A DNA stretch of 64,000 nt from JAPUEK01 sp963815355 (GTDB taxonomy: Bacteria; Pseudomonadota; Alphaproteobacteria; Rhodobacterales; Rhodobacteraceae): NCBI GenBank assembly GCA_963815355.1, contig CAWFGJ010000013.1, positions 1-64,000 of the forward strand, in the 5' to 3' direction. The position numbers were made by a program, and so were the translations under genes. Under the pieces are notes generated by a model. That model was given only the letters and a program-made list of their open reading frames with translations, did no database searches and was not told the DNA's origin. The first letter of the stretch is position 1; the number at the start of each line of letters is the position of its first letter. Positions 8,461-17,485 of the stretch are shown here, in pieces.

Positions 8461-9045
8461 GTGAGAAAGCCTAACCTACATGGAATGCTGAACATGCAAG
8501 AATTCGATGCAATCTTGACGAGGCTGATAAATGGTCTTGCCGGGCAATTTCCCGTCGTCGATGCCGCCATGATCGGGATTGCGCAATGGGGCGTTCCCCT
8601 AATGGTGTTGGCGGTGGCCCTGCAATGGTGGTCGGGGGCAAACAAGCGCGACACCAGACACGTTCTGATCGCCGCCGGATTTGCATTCTTCGTCGGTCTG
8701 GGTTTGAACCAGATCCTTTTGCTGATGATCGACCGACCGCGACCTTATATCGACGGTTTGACCCTACTGCTGGTTCCACCAAGCGTCGACCCGTCCTTTC
8801 CGTCCGATCACGCGACGGCGGTTTTCGCCATTGCCATCACGTTCACCCTTGGCGCGATGCGGAGGCGCGCGCTCTGGTTTCTTGCGGGCGCAATTCTGGT
8901 CGCGCTGTCGCGGGTCTTTGTTGGGATCCACTATGTCGGCGATGTCCTTGGCGGGGCTCTGACGGGGGCCATCGCGGCTGTGATCGTCGCGGCTGGCTAC
9001 CGCAGGGAAACACGTCTTGACCGTTTCCTCACCGGAATTTTCTGA
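8461..9045 (+). CDS. PAP2-family membrane phosphatase
   Basis: A polytopic membrane protein of up to 194 residues with the three PAP2 phosphatase motifs: DRPRPYIDGL (motif 1 region), SFPSDHATAVFA (motif 2 with the catalytic His) and SRVFVGIHYVGDVLGG (motif 3, His and Asp). These enzymes remove phosphate from lipid substrates such as undecaprenyl pyrophosphate or phosphatidate, with the active site facing the periplasm. The start is uncertain: GTG 8461, ATG 8485 and ATG 8494 are all in frame, none with a strong ribosome binding site. It lies 50 bases before a second PAP2 domain carried on the DedA-LssY protein. Confidence 0.8.
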   Translation: MRKPNLHGMLNMQEFDAILTRLINGLAGQFPVVDAAMIGIAQWGVPLMVLAVALQWWSGANKRDTRHVLIAAGFAFFVGLGLNQILLLMIDRPRPYIDGLTLLLVPPSVDPSFPSDHATAVFAIAITFTLGAMRRRALWFLAGAILVALSRVFVGIHYVGDVLGGALTGAIAAVIVAAGYRRETRLDRFLTGIF

Positions 9046-9095
9046 CCGATGCGCCCGCTGAAACCCCCTTGCCTCTTGTCGCTGGGAAGCGGGGC

Positions 9096-11210
9096 ATGAG
9101 TAGCCTGCTTCCCTCGATTGCGTCGCTGGGGCTGTGGGGCTATTGGGTCATCGGCCTGATGGCGCTCGGCGAAGCCTTTGTCCTGACAAGCGTGTTTTCC
9201 CCCGGCACGATCGTTGTTGTGCTCGGCGGTGCGCTCGCCGCGCAAGGGATTTACGACATTTTTGACATGATGTGGTTTGTCGCCATCGGCACCATCCTCG
9301 GGTCGCAAGCAAGCTTCTGGCTGGGCACGAAGGGGGAGGCCCTCTTTGGAAAGGGGGGTGCCATCCTGTCCACGGCACATCTTGAACGTGGACAGCGGTT
9401 TTTTGCGAAGTATGGTGGCGCCAGCATCGTGATCGGCCACTTCCTTGGCCCCTTACGGCCGATCGCGCCGGTTGTTGCCGGTCTTTCGGGGATGGATGGC
9501 CGCCGGTTCCTGATGTGGAACGTCGCCGGGGGCGCGGCCTATGCGATTGCCTTAGTCAGCGTCGGCTACTTCTTTGGAGCGGCCTTCAACATTTTCGGCC
9601 CGACGACCACACGCATCGGCCTGTTTGCGGGCGCCGTCCTCGCAATCTTGGGTCTGCTGTGGTTCGTGATCTCGCGGCTCCGTCGAGGATGGCCCTTTGC
9701 GGTATCCGTCCTGCGTTCGGTGGGAACGGCCATCCGGGACAATGCCGAAGTCCGGAGCCTTGTCGCGCGCCACCCGAAGCTGTTTCGGTTTCTCGCCGCC
9801 CGGGTGTCGCCCCAAACGTTCCGGGGGCTGCCGGCGACGCTGCTCGGGCTGACATTCCTTTATTTTCTTGGCCTCTATGCCGAACTGGCGATGGAGGTCG
9901 TGGGTCGCGGACCGATCGTCGAGGCGGATACCCGTCTGTCCAATCTGCTCTACGCCTTCCGTGACGACTCGTTGATCCGGTTCTTCAGCATCGTGACAGG
10001 ACTGGGCCAGTGGCGCGCTATCGTAATCATGGCGCTCACCGCGACTACGTTGATGTGGGTCTGGGATCGACGGGCGTATATTCCCGCCCTCTGGCTTGTG
10101 CTGGCGGGTAACCAGATCACCGTCACGGTGCTCAAGCTGGTGTTTGCCCGCGCCAGATCGGATTTCGCCGTCTATGCGGAGAGCAGCTATTCGTTCCCCA
10201 GCGGACACAGTGCGGCCATCGCGGCATTCTGCATCTTCGCGACTTATGGTCTTGTCCGCGAACGGATCGGGCGCGACTTCTTCTGGTTGCTGCTCTGCGC
10301 CAGTCTCGTGTTCCTGGTGGGGCTGAGCCGCCTCTATCTCGACGAACACTTCCTGAGCGATGTCCTGAACGGCTATGTCGTCGGTGTGCTCTGGGCGATT
10401 ACAGGCATCTTCGCGGCCGAACATTGGGGTCGCGCCAGCCACCATAAAATCGGAACGCCCCCCAAAAGAACGCGACTGCTTTGGATCAGCGCCGGTATCA
10501 TGGCGGTCTCTGCCACGGCCCTATGGCTGGTCGTGGTGGACTATGCCCAGACCCCCCGGCTGGTGGCACCCAGAGCAGAAATTCCACTCACCACATCAGT
10601 TGAACAGGCCTTGAAGGACGGCGTGCTGCCAGCAAGGACCGAAAGTATCATCGGAAGCCTACAGGAACCTATCAGCATCATTCTCTATGCTTCAGATGAT
10701 GCGTCCCTGCTGGACATCATGACCGCGGCCGGGTGGCAGGTGTCGGACCCGCCCACGTTCCGGACGCTGTCGCGGGCGGCCGTGGCAGCATGGCTGGATC
10801 GACCTTACGGAAAAGCGCCGATCACACCGATATTCTGGAATGGCTGGCCACAAGATTTCGGGTTTGAACAATCCGTTCCGGCCGAAGGTCTTGACCAGCG
10901 CCATCACGCCCGCTTCTGGCGGGTGCCGACCGAGATCGTCGGTGGCCTGCAGGTCTATGTCGGCACCGCAAGTTTCGACACGGGTATTAAGTGGGGCCTG
11001 ACGCATCGCATCGCCCCGGAGGTTGATGCGGAGCGAGATCTTTTGACAGCAGACCTCCTGAGCACCGAAAGGGTTCAGCAGGACGGATGGGCAGACCTTG
11101 TCGCGCCATTGCTTGGGCAAAACGTTGTCGGGGATCCGTTCTTCACAGATGGCCGTGCGGCGGTCCTTTCTGCCTCCGTTGCCGGAAGCGATCCAGAGGA
11201 AAAGCGCTGA
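9096..11210 (+). CDS. DedA - PAP2 - LssY_C tri-domain membrane protein
   Basis: A 704-residue protein that joins three modules. Residues about 5-190 are a DedA/SNARE-associated domain (GEAFVLTSVFSPGTIVVVLG; FAKYGGASIVIGHFLGPLRP and P-V-V-A-G). Residues about 230-430 form a PAP2 phosphatase domain (KLVFARARSD; SYSFPSGHSAAIAAF; SRLYLDEHFLSDVLNG). The C-terminal 230 residues, after a last helix, are an LssY_C domain (WQVSDPPTFRTLSRAAVAAW; TPIFWNGWPQDFGFEQ). DedA proteins flip undecaprenyl phosphate or other lipids, and PAP2 domains dephosphorylate the pyrophosphate, so one chain may couple dephosphorylation to recycling (inference). ATG 9096 follows AAGCGGGG; an upstream in-frame start at 9069 is less likely. 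Confidence 0.8.
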   Translation: MSSLLPSIASLGLWGYWVIGLMALGEAFVLTSVFSPGTIVVVLGGALAAQGIYDIFDMMWFVAIGTILGSQASFWLGTKGEALFGKGGAILSTAHLERGQRFFAKYGGASIVIGHFLGPLRPIAPVVAGLSGMDGRRFLMWNVAGGAAYAIALVSVGYFFGAAFNIFGPTTTRIGLFAGAVLAILGLLWFVISRLRRGWPFAVSVLRSVGTAIRDNAEVRSLVARHPKLFRFLAARVSPQTFRGLPATLLGLTFLYFLGLYAELAMEVVGRGPIVEADTRLSNLLYAFRDDSLIRFFSIVTGLGQWRAIVIMALTATTLMWVWDRRAYIPALWLVLAGNQITVTVLKLVFARARSDFAVYAESSYSFPSGHSAAIAAFCIFATYGLVRERIGRDFFWLLLCASLVFLVGLSRLYLDEHFLSDVLNGYVVGVLWAITGIFAAEHWGRASHHKIGTPPKRTRLLWISAGIMAVSATALWLVVVDYAQTPRLVAPRAEIPLTTSVEQALKDGVLPARTESIIGSLQEPISIILYASDDASLLDIMTAAGWQVSDPPTFRTLSRAAVAAWLDRPYGKAPITPIFWNGWPQDFGFEQSVPAEGLDQRHHARFWRVPTEIVGGLQVYVGTASFDTGIKWGLTHRIAPEVDAERDLLTADLLSTERVQQDGWADLVAPLLGQNVVGDPFFTDGRAAVLSASVAGSDPEEKR

Positions 11211-11348
11211 TAGAGGAAAGGTTTGGCGACATCAGATCATTATCCAGGGTTCATACATCCTTGCCTTCATCGGTGGCCTTCGATCCAGAGAAGGTTCGAC
11301 AGGGGGACCGTTCCCTTCGCCACTTGCCCTAGCCAAAGCGTTCTCCCG

Positions 11349-11370
11349 ATCCGGCAGCGGTCGGATTTTT
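11349..11370 (+). terminator. Possible intrinsic terminator after the LssY-type gene
   Basis: Arms ATCCG (11349-11353) and CGGAT (11362-11366) enclose an eight-base loop and run into a T5 tract at 11366-11370. The stem is short, so termination would be weak. It lies about 140 bases after the stop of the DedA-PAP2-LssY gene. The rest of the 495-base gap from 11211 to 11705 shows no recognisable gene. Confidence 0.35.
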
Positions 11371-11705
11371 CCTTTGTTTTCGGGCGTATGCGGGATGGGG
11401 TGTTAACCGGACTATGCGCCATGAGGTCTGGAGGCGGTCTCTCTGGGTCGACAATCATCGGAGCCGTCAACTTGCCCCTTCTTGGTTCAGAGTTTCAAAA
11501 ACTTGTTTTCATTCAGTACTTTGCGGAATCTGAACGGTTTCATCCCGCCCGCAGAAGCAGAGGAGGCGTTCTATGCAAAGCTGAACACAATCGATATGGT
11601 CGCCTGGTCGTTGAAGAAATCACTCTCTGCTAAGTCCAGGACGGTTCACCTGCGACCTTGCCCCATGCGAACCAACCCGCCCATTGACCCGGAAAGACCC
11701 TTCCT

Positions 11706-12404
11706 ATGAGCAGATTGTCCCATTCCGAAATCCACATGGTGCATCGCATCGGCTGGCTGCGCGCCGCGGTGCTTGGCGCGAATGATGGCCTTGTCTCCAC
11801 CGCCAGTCTGGTCGTGGGCGTTGCAGCCGCAGGGTCCGGGCGGACCGAGATTCTTGTCGCTGGTCTGGCAGGGCTGGTGGCCGGCGCGATGTCGATGGCG
11901 GCGGGTGAATATGTCTCGGTCAGTTCGCAGAGCGATACCGAGCAGGCCGATCTTGCGCGCGAGACCGGTGAACTGAAGAACACGCCGGAAGCTGAGTTGG
12001 ACGAACTGACCGGCATCTATGTAGGACGCGGGCTGGACGACGATCTGGCCCGGCAGGTCGCGGTCCAGTTGACGCAGAAAGACGCGCTCGGGGCCCATGC
12101 GCGCGATGAGCTTGGCATCTCGGAAACGGTCACCGCGCGACCGATCCAGGCGGCGGTGGTCTCGGCAATGACCTTTGCGGCCGGGGCCGTCATCCCGCTG
12201 ATCGTGGCGTCGGCGGCGCCGGAAGCGCAGATATCGGCGATTGTTGCCGGGACGACCCTGATCGGCCTGATGGCGCTGGGCGGGCTTGGGGCATCGGTCG
12301 GTGGTGCAAGTGTCGTCAAGGGTGCCATTCGCGTGACATTCTGGGGCGCCCTTGCCATGGCCGCGACGGCTGCAGTCGGTTGGGTCTTTGGCGTTGCGGC
12401 ATGA
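11706..12404 (+). CDS. VIT1/CCC1-family iron/manganese transporter
   Basis: A 232-residue membrane protein of the VIT family. The hallmark first-helix motif GANDGLVSTASLVVGV is at residues 25-40, followed by AGLVAGAMSMAAGEYVSVSS with the conserved Met and Glu of the ion path. After a cytoplasmic acidic loop (TGELKNTPEAELDELTGIY), three more helices follow, with FAAGAVIPLIVA and the final GG-rich segment. Members export or sequester Fe(II) or Mn(II). The loop is short and lacks the ferritin-like domain found in MbfA. It stands alone on its transcript; the next downstream gene points the other way. Confidence 0.85.
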   Translation: MSRLSHSEIHMVHRIGWLRAAVLGANDGLVSTASLVVGVAAAGSGRTEILVAGLAGLVAGAMSMAAGEYVSVSSQSDTEQADLARETGELKNTPEAELDELTGIYVGRGLDDDLARQVAVQLTQKDALGAHARDELGISETVTARPIQAAVVSAMTFAAGAVIPLIVASAAPEAQISAIVAGTTLIGLMALGGLGASVGGASVVKGAIRVTFWGALAMAATAAVGWVFGVAA

Positions 12405-12562
12405 TCATAGCCCAAACACCGACAGAAGGCACATAGTTGCCATCGCCACAGCTGCGACTGATGTCGATCAATGCCATGGTCTGCTGATGCGAATGCTGAA
12501 GCCCAAATAGCGTGTGCGGGCTAAAAGCGCCGTTTGCTTCCCAGACAGAAATGCCTGCTTAT

Positions 12563-13116
12563 TTAAGGTTGCACGACCGGGTCAGAATCCGCTTTGAACC
12601 CATTTCGGTCACTGAGGATGCATAATCGTTCACGGTGCGCCTCACGAGCACGGTCTGATGAGCGCGGAAGAACGGCACCCCAGGTTGGGAAGGGCGACCG
12701 CCAGGCTGGGAGGTCCATCCATCGGTCATGCCAGCGCTGGATTGCCGGGTAGTCGTCAATCGGCAATTTGCTCTGCGCCGCGAAGGGTAGTGTCACCGCT
12801 GCCGCGAAATCGGCAATCGACAGGGTGTCGCCGACCAGAAAGTCGAGCTGCGCAAGATGGCGTTCCAGCACCAAAGCACTTCGATGAAAAAGCAGCCTGA
12901 CTGCTACGAGTGCGGTCTCGTCGGGGTCCCCAAGACCTATCGCCGGTTTAATGAGGTGCTCGAAACAGAATGCACCCGCATAGGGCTTGAAATGCTCGGC
13001 ATCCCAGGCAAGCCAGCGCATGACATCTGCTTGCGCTTTACCTTGGGGCCAAAGGGCCGAACGTGCCTCGATGGCGAGGCGGCACATGATGGAATTCGAT
13101 TCCCACAGATATCATG
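12563..13116 (-). pseudogene. Glutathione S-transferase, 5' truncated
   Basis: The frame encodes the last part of a GST. It begins with LWESNSIMCRLAIEARSALW (end of the thioredoxin-like domain, glutathione-binding E-S-N), then the all-helical C-terminal domain with WLAWDAEHFKPYAGAF and a typical FLVGDTLSIADFAAA motif. The first ~65 residues of the usual protein are missing, and the open frame joins an unrelated gene fragment at about 13110-13116. The first ATG available is 13087, inside the glutathione-binding region. The product would therefore lack the active-site Ser/Cys and is unlikely to conjugate glutathione. Confidence 0.75.
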
Positions 13117-13260
13117 CCGGGAGGTAAACCCCTCTGGCCCCGACCACTTGATCAGCGGTGCCGGAACGGTCCAGGCGGCGAAGACCAAGGCGCGCGGAGC
13201 TTTGAACCTGCGGTTGATGTGAGTCTCCCACGGCGGTGAAGCCGTGTCATTCATGCTCAT
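13107..13260 (-). pseudogene. AHSA1/SRPBCC-domain protein, N-terminal fragment
   Basis: From ATG 13260 (or 13254) the frame reads ETHINRRFKAPRALVFAAWT, then VPAPLIKWSGPEGFTSRHD. This is the start of an activator-of-Hsp90-ATPase-like (SRPBCC) protein, where the ligand-binding helix-grip fold begins. After about 50 residues the homology stops abruptly and the sequence becomes the inside of a GST gene in a different frame. The remaining two-thirds of the domain is gone. The simplest explanation is a deletion that removed the end of this gene and the start of the following GST gene. Confidence 0.7.
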
Positions 13261-13369
13261 CAGATCCTTTGTTGGTGCGTTGCAGATCGGGCAGATATCG
13301 ATCCAGTTGATCGTTGGCCACCGTTAGAGAAGGCGAGCGCGACGACCACTTTCGATAGACGCGGTGAGC

Positions 13370-13480
13370 CTAGAGCCGCCGCAGCCCTACGCCCCCGAGG
13401 GCGAAGGCGACGGCTCCTGAAATCGAGGTGATAGCGCGTGTCCGGAGGCCTGCCGGTGACCGCGCCGGCACTGGCGAGGT
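13370..13480 (-). pseudogene. Possible C-terminal remnant of a LysE-type exporter
   Basis: Ending at a TAG (13370-13372), one minus-strand frame reads PAGLRTRAITSISGAVAFAL then GGVGLRRL. A short arginine-rich link followed by a final helix of the form R-A-I-x-x-I-S-G-A-V-x-x-x-L-G is typical of the very end of LysE/RhtB exporters. No upstream part of such a gene was found. The rest of the 415-base gap (13261-13675) contains no recognisable gene. This call rests on one short segment and could be chance. Confidence 0.25.
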
Positions 13481-13675
13481 TCAGGATGGGAGGCGCAAGG
13501 AACAGTGCGGTCCCCGTGCAAATCGAACGGGTCTTTGTCCAGGATCAATGCATAGACCGCACTTCATGTTAGCGTATTGGCTTGGATCACCTAACTGTCG
13601 CCGTCGGCGAAAGCTGGCTCGATGCGCGCGGTCTGCGTGTGAGAGACCACAACCTGCATCAACTCGACCGGTCTG

Positions 13676-14947
13676 GTGTGGGGCTATCATCGACCGATCT
13701 TACGCAGGAATACATGTTGTCAGAAGTTTGCCCCACCCCAAAAGCTGAAACGGTCACTGACACTTTTGCTTGCCGTGCTCTATGGGCTTGGCGTGACGAT
13801 CGGCGCTGGCATCTATGTGCTGGTTGGTATTGCTGCGGGGCGAAGCGGCATGCACGCGCCGCTGGCTTTCATTTTTGCAGCCTTGGTCATGTCTTTCAGC
13901 GCGGCGTCCTTTGCCGAACTCGGCACGCGCATGCCGGTCAGCGCCAGCGAAGCAGCCTATGTCCAAAAGGCGTTCAACCGCCCCTGGCTCAGTCTGACCA
14001 TGGGTTTGCTGGTCGTGCTGACCGCGACAATCTCGGCGGCCACGATCAGCGTGGGCAGCGCGGGCTATCTTGGCGTGTTTGTCGATCTGCCGCCTTCGTG
14101 GATCATTACGCTTGTCGTGGTTTCGATGGGGCTGGTCGCCTGTCTTTCCACACGCCAGTCCGTCTCCCTTGCGGGCATCATGACCTTGATCGAGCTTGGC
14201 GGACTTGTGCTGATCATCGCAGCCGGGTTCGGGGCGGGCAGCGGGGTCGTGACCCGCCTTCCGGAAATCCTGCCAGCAACCGGTGACATCGCTGTCTGGG
14301 TCGGGCTGTCGGGAACGACGCTCATCGCGGTGTTTGCCTTCATCGGGTTCGAGCATTTGGTCAATGTCGCTGAGGAGATGAAGAATCCCTCACGCACCCT
14401 GCCATGGGCGCTTTTCCTGACGCTTGGTCTGACAGCGCTCGTCTATGCGCTGGTGGTCTGGGTCGCTGTTGTCGCAGTTCCACCGGAAGAGCTTGCCACC
14501 TCCAGCGCCCCGTTGGCCCTGGTGTTCGAACGGCTGACGGGGATGCCGCTGAAAACCATGAGCCTGATCGCCATCGTGGCAACGCTGAACGGCATCATCG
14601 TGCATGTTATCATGATCTCTCGGGTGCTTTACGGGTTGGCGACCCAAGGCAATCTTCCCAAGGTTCTGACGCATCTGAACGCCAGAACCGGCACGCCGTT
14701 GCTGGCCACCGCGATCGGCGTTGCAGCAATCCTGTCTCTGGCGCTTGCAGTCCCGCTGGCTGGGTTGGCCGATCTGACTGCCCGTTTCACCTTGGTGGTT
14801 TTTGCAATCATCAACATCACCCTGATCCGCATCAAGTCCCTTGAGACCACACCGCCTGCGCAGGCTTTTGTCTGTCCGGGGTGGGTGCCCGTTGCGGGCT
14901 TTGTCTCGAGCATCGGGTTGCTTCTGCTGGATCTGGTGGCTCGGTGA
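13676..14947 (+). CDS. APC-superfamily amino acid permease
   Basis: About 423 residues with roughly twelve membrane helices. It opens with KLKRSLTLLLAVLYGLGVTI then GAGIYVLVGIAAGRSG, the GxGIY signature of the APC fold's first broken helix. FAFIGFEHLVNVAEEMKNPS matches the conserved helix-6 region of amino acid/polyamine permeases. No ATG is available in frame near the start: GTG 13676 is the only good candidate, with a poor ribosome binding site. An ATG at 13714 lies in another frame, so a one-base indel near the start is possible. Substrate unknown. The AI-2E gene begins four bases after its stop, so the two are co-transcribed. Confidence 0.75.
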   Translation: MWGYHRPILRRNTCCQKFAPPQKLKRSLTLLLAVLYGLGVTIGAGIYVLVGIAAGRSGMHAPLAFIFAALVMSFSAASFAELGTRMPVSASEAAYVQKAFNRPWLSLTMGLLVVLTATISAATISVGSAGYLGVFVDLPPSWIITLVVVSMGLVACLSTRQSVSLAGIMTLIELGGLVLIIAAGFGAGSGVVTRLPEILPATGDIAVWVGLSGTTLIAVFAFIGFEHLVNVAEEMKNPSRTLPWALFLTLGLTALVYALVVWVAVVAVPPEELATSSAPLALVFERLTGMPLKTMSLIAIVATLNGIIVHVIMISRVLYGLATQGNLPKVLTHLNARTGTPLLATAIGVAAILSLALAVPLAGLADLTARFTLVVFAIINITLIRIKSLETTPPAQAFVCPGWVPVAGFVSSIGLLLLDLVAR

Positions 14948-14951
14948 CCAG

Positions 14952-16007
14952 ATGAAACCAGAGCCTCGATCACCCAACAGTCGCCGTTTCGGACGCTTGG
15001 CACTGGCAGTCGCAAGCATTGCCGGCACCCTGCTCTGCGTGCTTATCGCATGGCCTTTTTTGGGTGCCATCACTTGGGCGTTGACGTTGGCGATCCTGTT
15101 CGCGCCGCTACATGGAAAAGTCGAAAAGCTCGTAACGCACCCGAACATCGCCGCCTTGCTTTCGACGGCGATCGTCATCATCGTCGTGGTCGTTCCTGCG
15201 GGATTCGTGGTTGAACGCCTTATCACGGAAGCCACATCCGGTATCCAGTCACTACAGGCGCGCGTCGAGGGCGGCGAGTTCCAGGCCCTGCTCGACAGCA
15301 ATCCTGCACTTGCACCCTTCGGCGCCTGGCTTGAACGGCAATTCGATCTGCCGTCGATCATGTCCGCCATTGCGACCTGGCTCAGCAATCTCGGGGCGGT
15401 TTTCGTCAAGGGGTCGCTACTGCAAGTGGTCGAGGTTTTCATCACCTTCTACTTGCTGTTCTATTTCCTGCGCGACAGGTTGGCTGCCAGGACCATGATC
15501 ATGGCGTGGCTCCCGCTCACAAAACCAGAGATTGAACAACTGCTGCGCCGTGTGGCAGAAACAGTCCACGCGACAGTCTACGGAACGCTTGCCGTCGCCG
15601 CAGTTCAAGGCACTTTGGGCGGCCTGATGTTCTGGGCACTCGGTCTGCCCACCCCTTTGCTTTGGGGTCTGGTGATGGGGCTTTTGTCGATTGTGCCGGT
15701 TCTGGGGGCCTTCATCGTCTGGATACCGGCATCGATCCTGCTGCTTCTTGACGGAAGCTGGATACGCGCGCTCATTCTTGCAGCTTGGGGCGGGTTAGTG
15801 GTTGGCAGTATCGACAACCTGCTGCGGCCCATGCTCGTTGGCAGTCGCCTGCGCCTGCATACCATTCCCGCCTTCATTTCCATTGTCGGCGGCCTTTTGC
15901 TGTTTGGCGCGCCTGGTTTCATACTCGGTCCCTTGGCTGCGACGATGACGATGCTGGTACTGGAGTTCTGGACGCGCCACGAGGCACTGAAAAAGACTCC
16001 CGATTGA
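14952..16007 (+). CDS. AI-2E family transporter
   Basis: A 351-residue membrane protein of the AI-2E (TqsA/YdiK/PerM) family: two N-terminal helix pairs, a long periplasmic/amphipathic segment (residues about 80-150), then the conserved block TFYLLFYFLRDR, a helical hairpin with VAAVQGTLGGLMFWALGLPT, and the terminal SIVGGLLLFGAPGFILGPL. Members include exporters of autoinducer-2 and Na+/H+ antiporters; the substrate cannot be told from the sequence. ATG 14952 follows the APC permease by four bases. Coupling to an amino acid permease hints at shared control, for example in osmotic or pH stress (inference). Confidence 0.8.
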   Translation: MKPEPRSPNSRRFGRLALAVASIAGTLLCVLIAWPFLGAITWALTLAILFAPLHGKVEKLVTHPNIAALLSTAIVIIVVVVPAGFVVERLITEATSGIQSLQARVEGGEFQALLDSNPALAPFGAWLERQFDLPSIMSAIATWLSNLGAVFVKGSLLQVVEVFITFYLLFYFLRDRLAARTMIMAWLPLTKPEIEQLLRRVAETVHATVYGTLAVAAVQGTLGGLMFWALGLPTPLLWGLVMGLLSIVPVLGAFIVWIPASILLLLDGSWIRALILAAWGGLVVGSIDNLLRPMLVGSRLRLHTIPAFISIVGGLLLFGAPGFILGPLAATMTMLVLEFWTRHEALKKTPD

Positions 16008-16315
16008 GAGTTGAGCATCGTTGCATAAAGCGGAATTGGCAGACCGAAGGGTTAAGCCAAGCTATTGACGAAAATAGGCTTTTCATCGCTTGCGAACGCC
16101 AGTTTGTCAGAGACGGTTCGACGGCAATCGCGCGCGCCCGCCACTTAACCATTGATTTAATTTGGTAATTTGGCACAAAAGGCAGTCTCTTCATGTCGTT
16201 TTGCATCTTGGCGAAGCGGAGAATGCCCTTGAGCTCAGGTAGTTGAACGGCCCCGGCCCTAATCTGCCTATGGCTCGAACGCTTCCGCTCCACCACCCAC
16301 GTTGAGGATTACCCT
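16008..16315. other. Convergent intergenic region, nothing recognised
   Basis: About 310 bases between the convergent AI-2E and MFS genes. It is less GC-rich than its neighbours (for example 16140-16200) and has a minus-strand open frame of ~125 codons without family features. No clear terminator stem was seen. Confidence 0.4.
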
Positions 16316-17485
16316 TTAACTCGAAATGTCATCTTGCAGCAAAGCAATCGCGGCACCCAATGTGAGAATGGCACCGGCCGAAGCCAGGCCAATGCCGATG
16401 CTTCCAAATCTATCGCCGATAGATCCGGCAGCGATTGGGCCAACCGTTTGCCCAATCGCAAAGACAATCGTGAACAGACTGACCGAGGCTCCCCAAGCAG
16501 GTTGAGGAAGGTTCTGTCTCGAAAAATTGGTCACAGCGCTTGGGGCGATGAAGACGGAAACGCCAAAGCACCCAGCGGAGAGAAAAAGACCTGCGATGGT
16601 TGGCATAAAGACTGGCAGCGTCGTACCAATCGCGACCAACGCCATCGCTTGCGCCAGTGGCCTGCCGGTCTTGTGCCGTGAAAGGACTGATCGCCAGAGG
16701 AAGGGCGATAAGATGATGGTAAGGCCTGTTGTGATCCAGACCAGCGAAACCACCCAAGGACCGACAGACAATTCACGCATCCATGCAGCGAGAAAAGTGA
16801 GGTAGACGATATAACCCGTTGCAAACAAGGCATAGCTTGTCAGCAGATAGCGCATCCTGCCGATTGGCAGCGGCGGGCTGGTGCGGATGCCTTTGGGTTC
16901 CTGTGGAAAGTGGGCGGCGGCGCGCATTGAAAACGGACAGCACAGGAGGCTTGTCACCCCCAAGAATATCCATGCGGTTGGCCACGCTCCGGGGCCTTGC
17001 GTATTTAACAGGGCGGGAAGAACAGCGCCGCTTACAATCATCCCCAAACCGCCGCCGCCGAAGTATAAGGCAATCGCCAACGCGCTTCGTCCGGGTTGAT
17101 TTTGAAACATCAAAGCGACCAATACACTTCCGGCAATAAACACGGTGGCCCCCGACATGCCTGCAAGGACCCGCCACAGCGTCAAAGCCCAAAAACCTCC
17201 TGCAATCCCGCTTAGAAGCAAGAAGACCGAGGTGGCCAGAACCCCAACACTAAAGAGCTTTGCCGGCGGAAAACGGGAAATCAAAACGAATGTGGCCACC
17301 GCTCCGGCCAAATAGCCAAACGAATTGGCGGTGTTGATCCACCCCGCTTGTGCGAAGTTCCAACCCAAGTCATCGCGCATTGCGGGGAGAATGAGCCCAT
17401 AGGCGAACCGCGCAAATCCGTTGCTGACACAGACCCCGAGCGCAAGCCCAACAACAACCAGCCACGCCTTTGCCCCGGTCAACAC
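16316..17485 (-). CDS. MFS transporter, YbfB/YjiJ type
   Basis: A twelve-helix major facilitator of about 389 residues. Helix 1 carries GVCVSNGFARFAYGLILPAM with the DLGWNFAQAGWINTANSFGY continuation, which is the YbfB/YjiJ signature; a second half with RHKTGRPLAQA and a final GDRFGSIG loop follows. The proposed GTG start at 17485 overlaps the last codons of the upstream TetR gene (GTGTTGA), giving translational coupling. An upstream in-frame start at 17581 would add 32 residues of poor-quality sequence. Being coupled to a TetR repressor it is probably an inducible efflux pump; substrate unknown. Confidence 0.75.
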   Translation of the reverse strand: MLTGAKAWLVVVGLALGVCVSNGFARFAYGLILPAMRDDLGWNFAQAGWINTANSFGYLAGAVATFVLISRFPPAKLFSVGVLATSVFLLLSGIAGGFWALTLWRVLAGMSGATVFIAGSVLVALMFQNQPGRSALAIALYFGGGGLGMIVSGAVLPALLNTQGPGAWPTAWIFLGVTSLLCCPFSMRAAAHFPQEPKGIRTSPPLPIGRMRYLLTSYALFATGYIVYLTFLAAWMRELSVGPWVVSLVWITTGLTIILSPFLWRSVLSRHKTGRPLAQAMALVAIGTTLPVFMPTIAGLFLSAGCFGVSVFIAPSAVTNFSRQNLPQPAWGASVSLFTIVFAIGQTVGPIAAGSIGDRFGSIGIGLASAGAILTLGAAIALLQDDISS

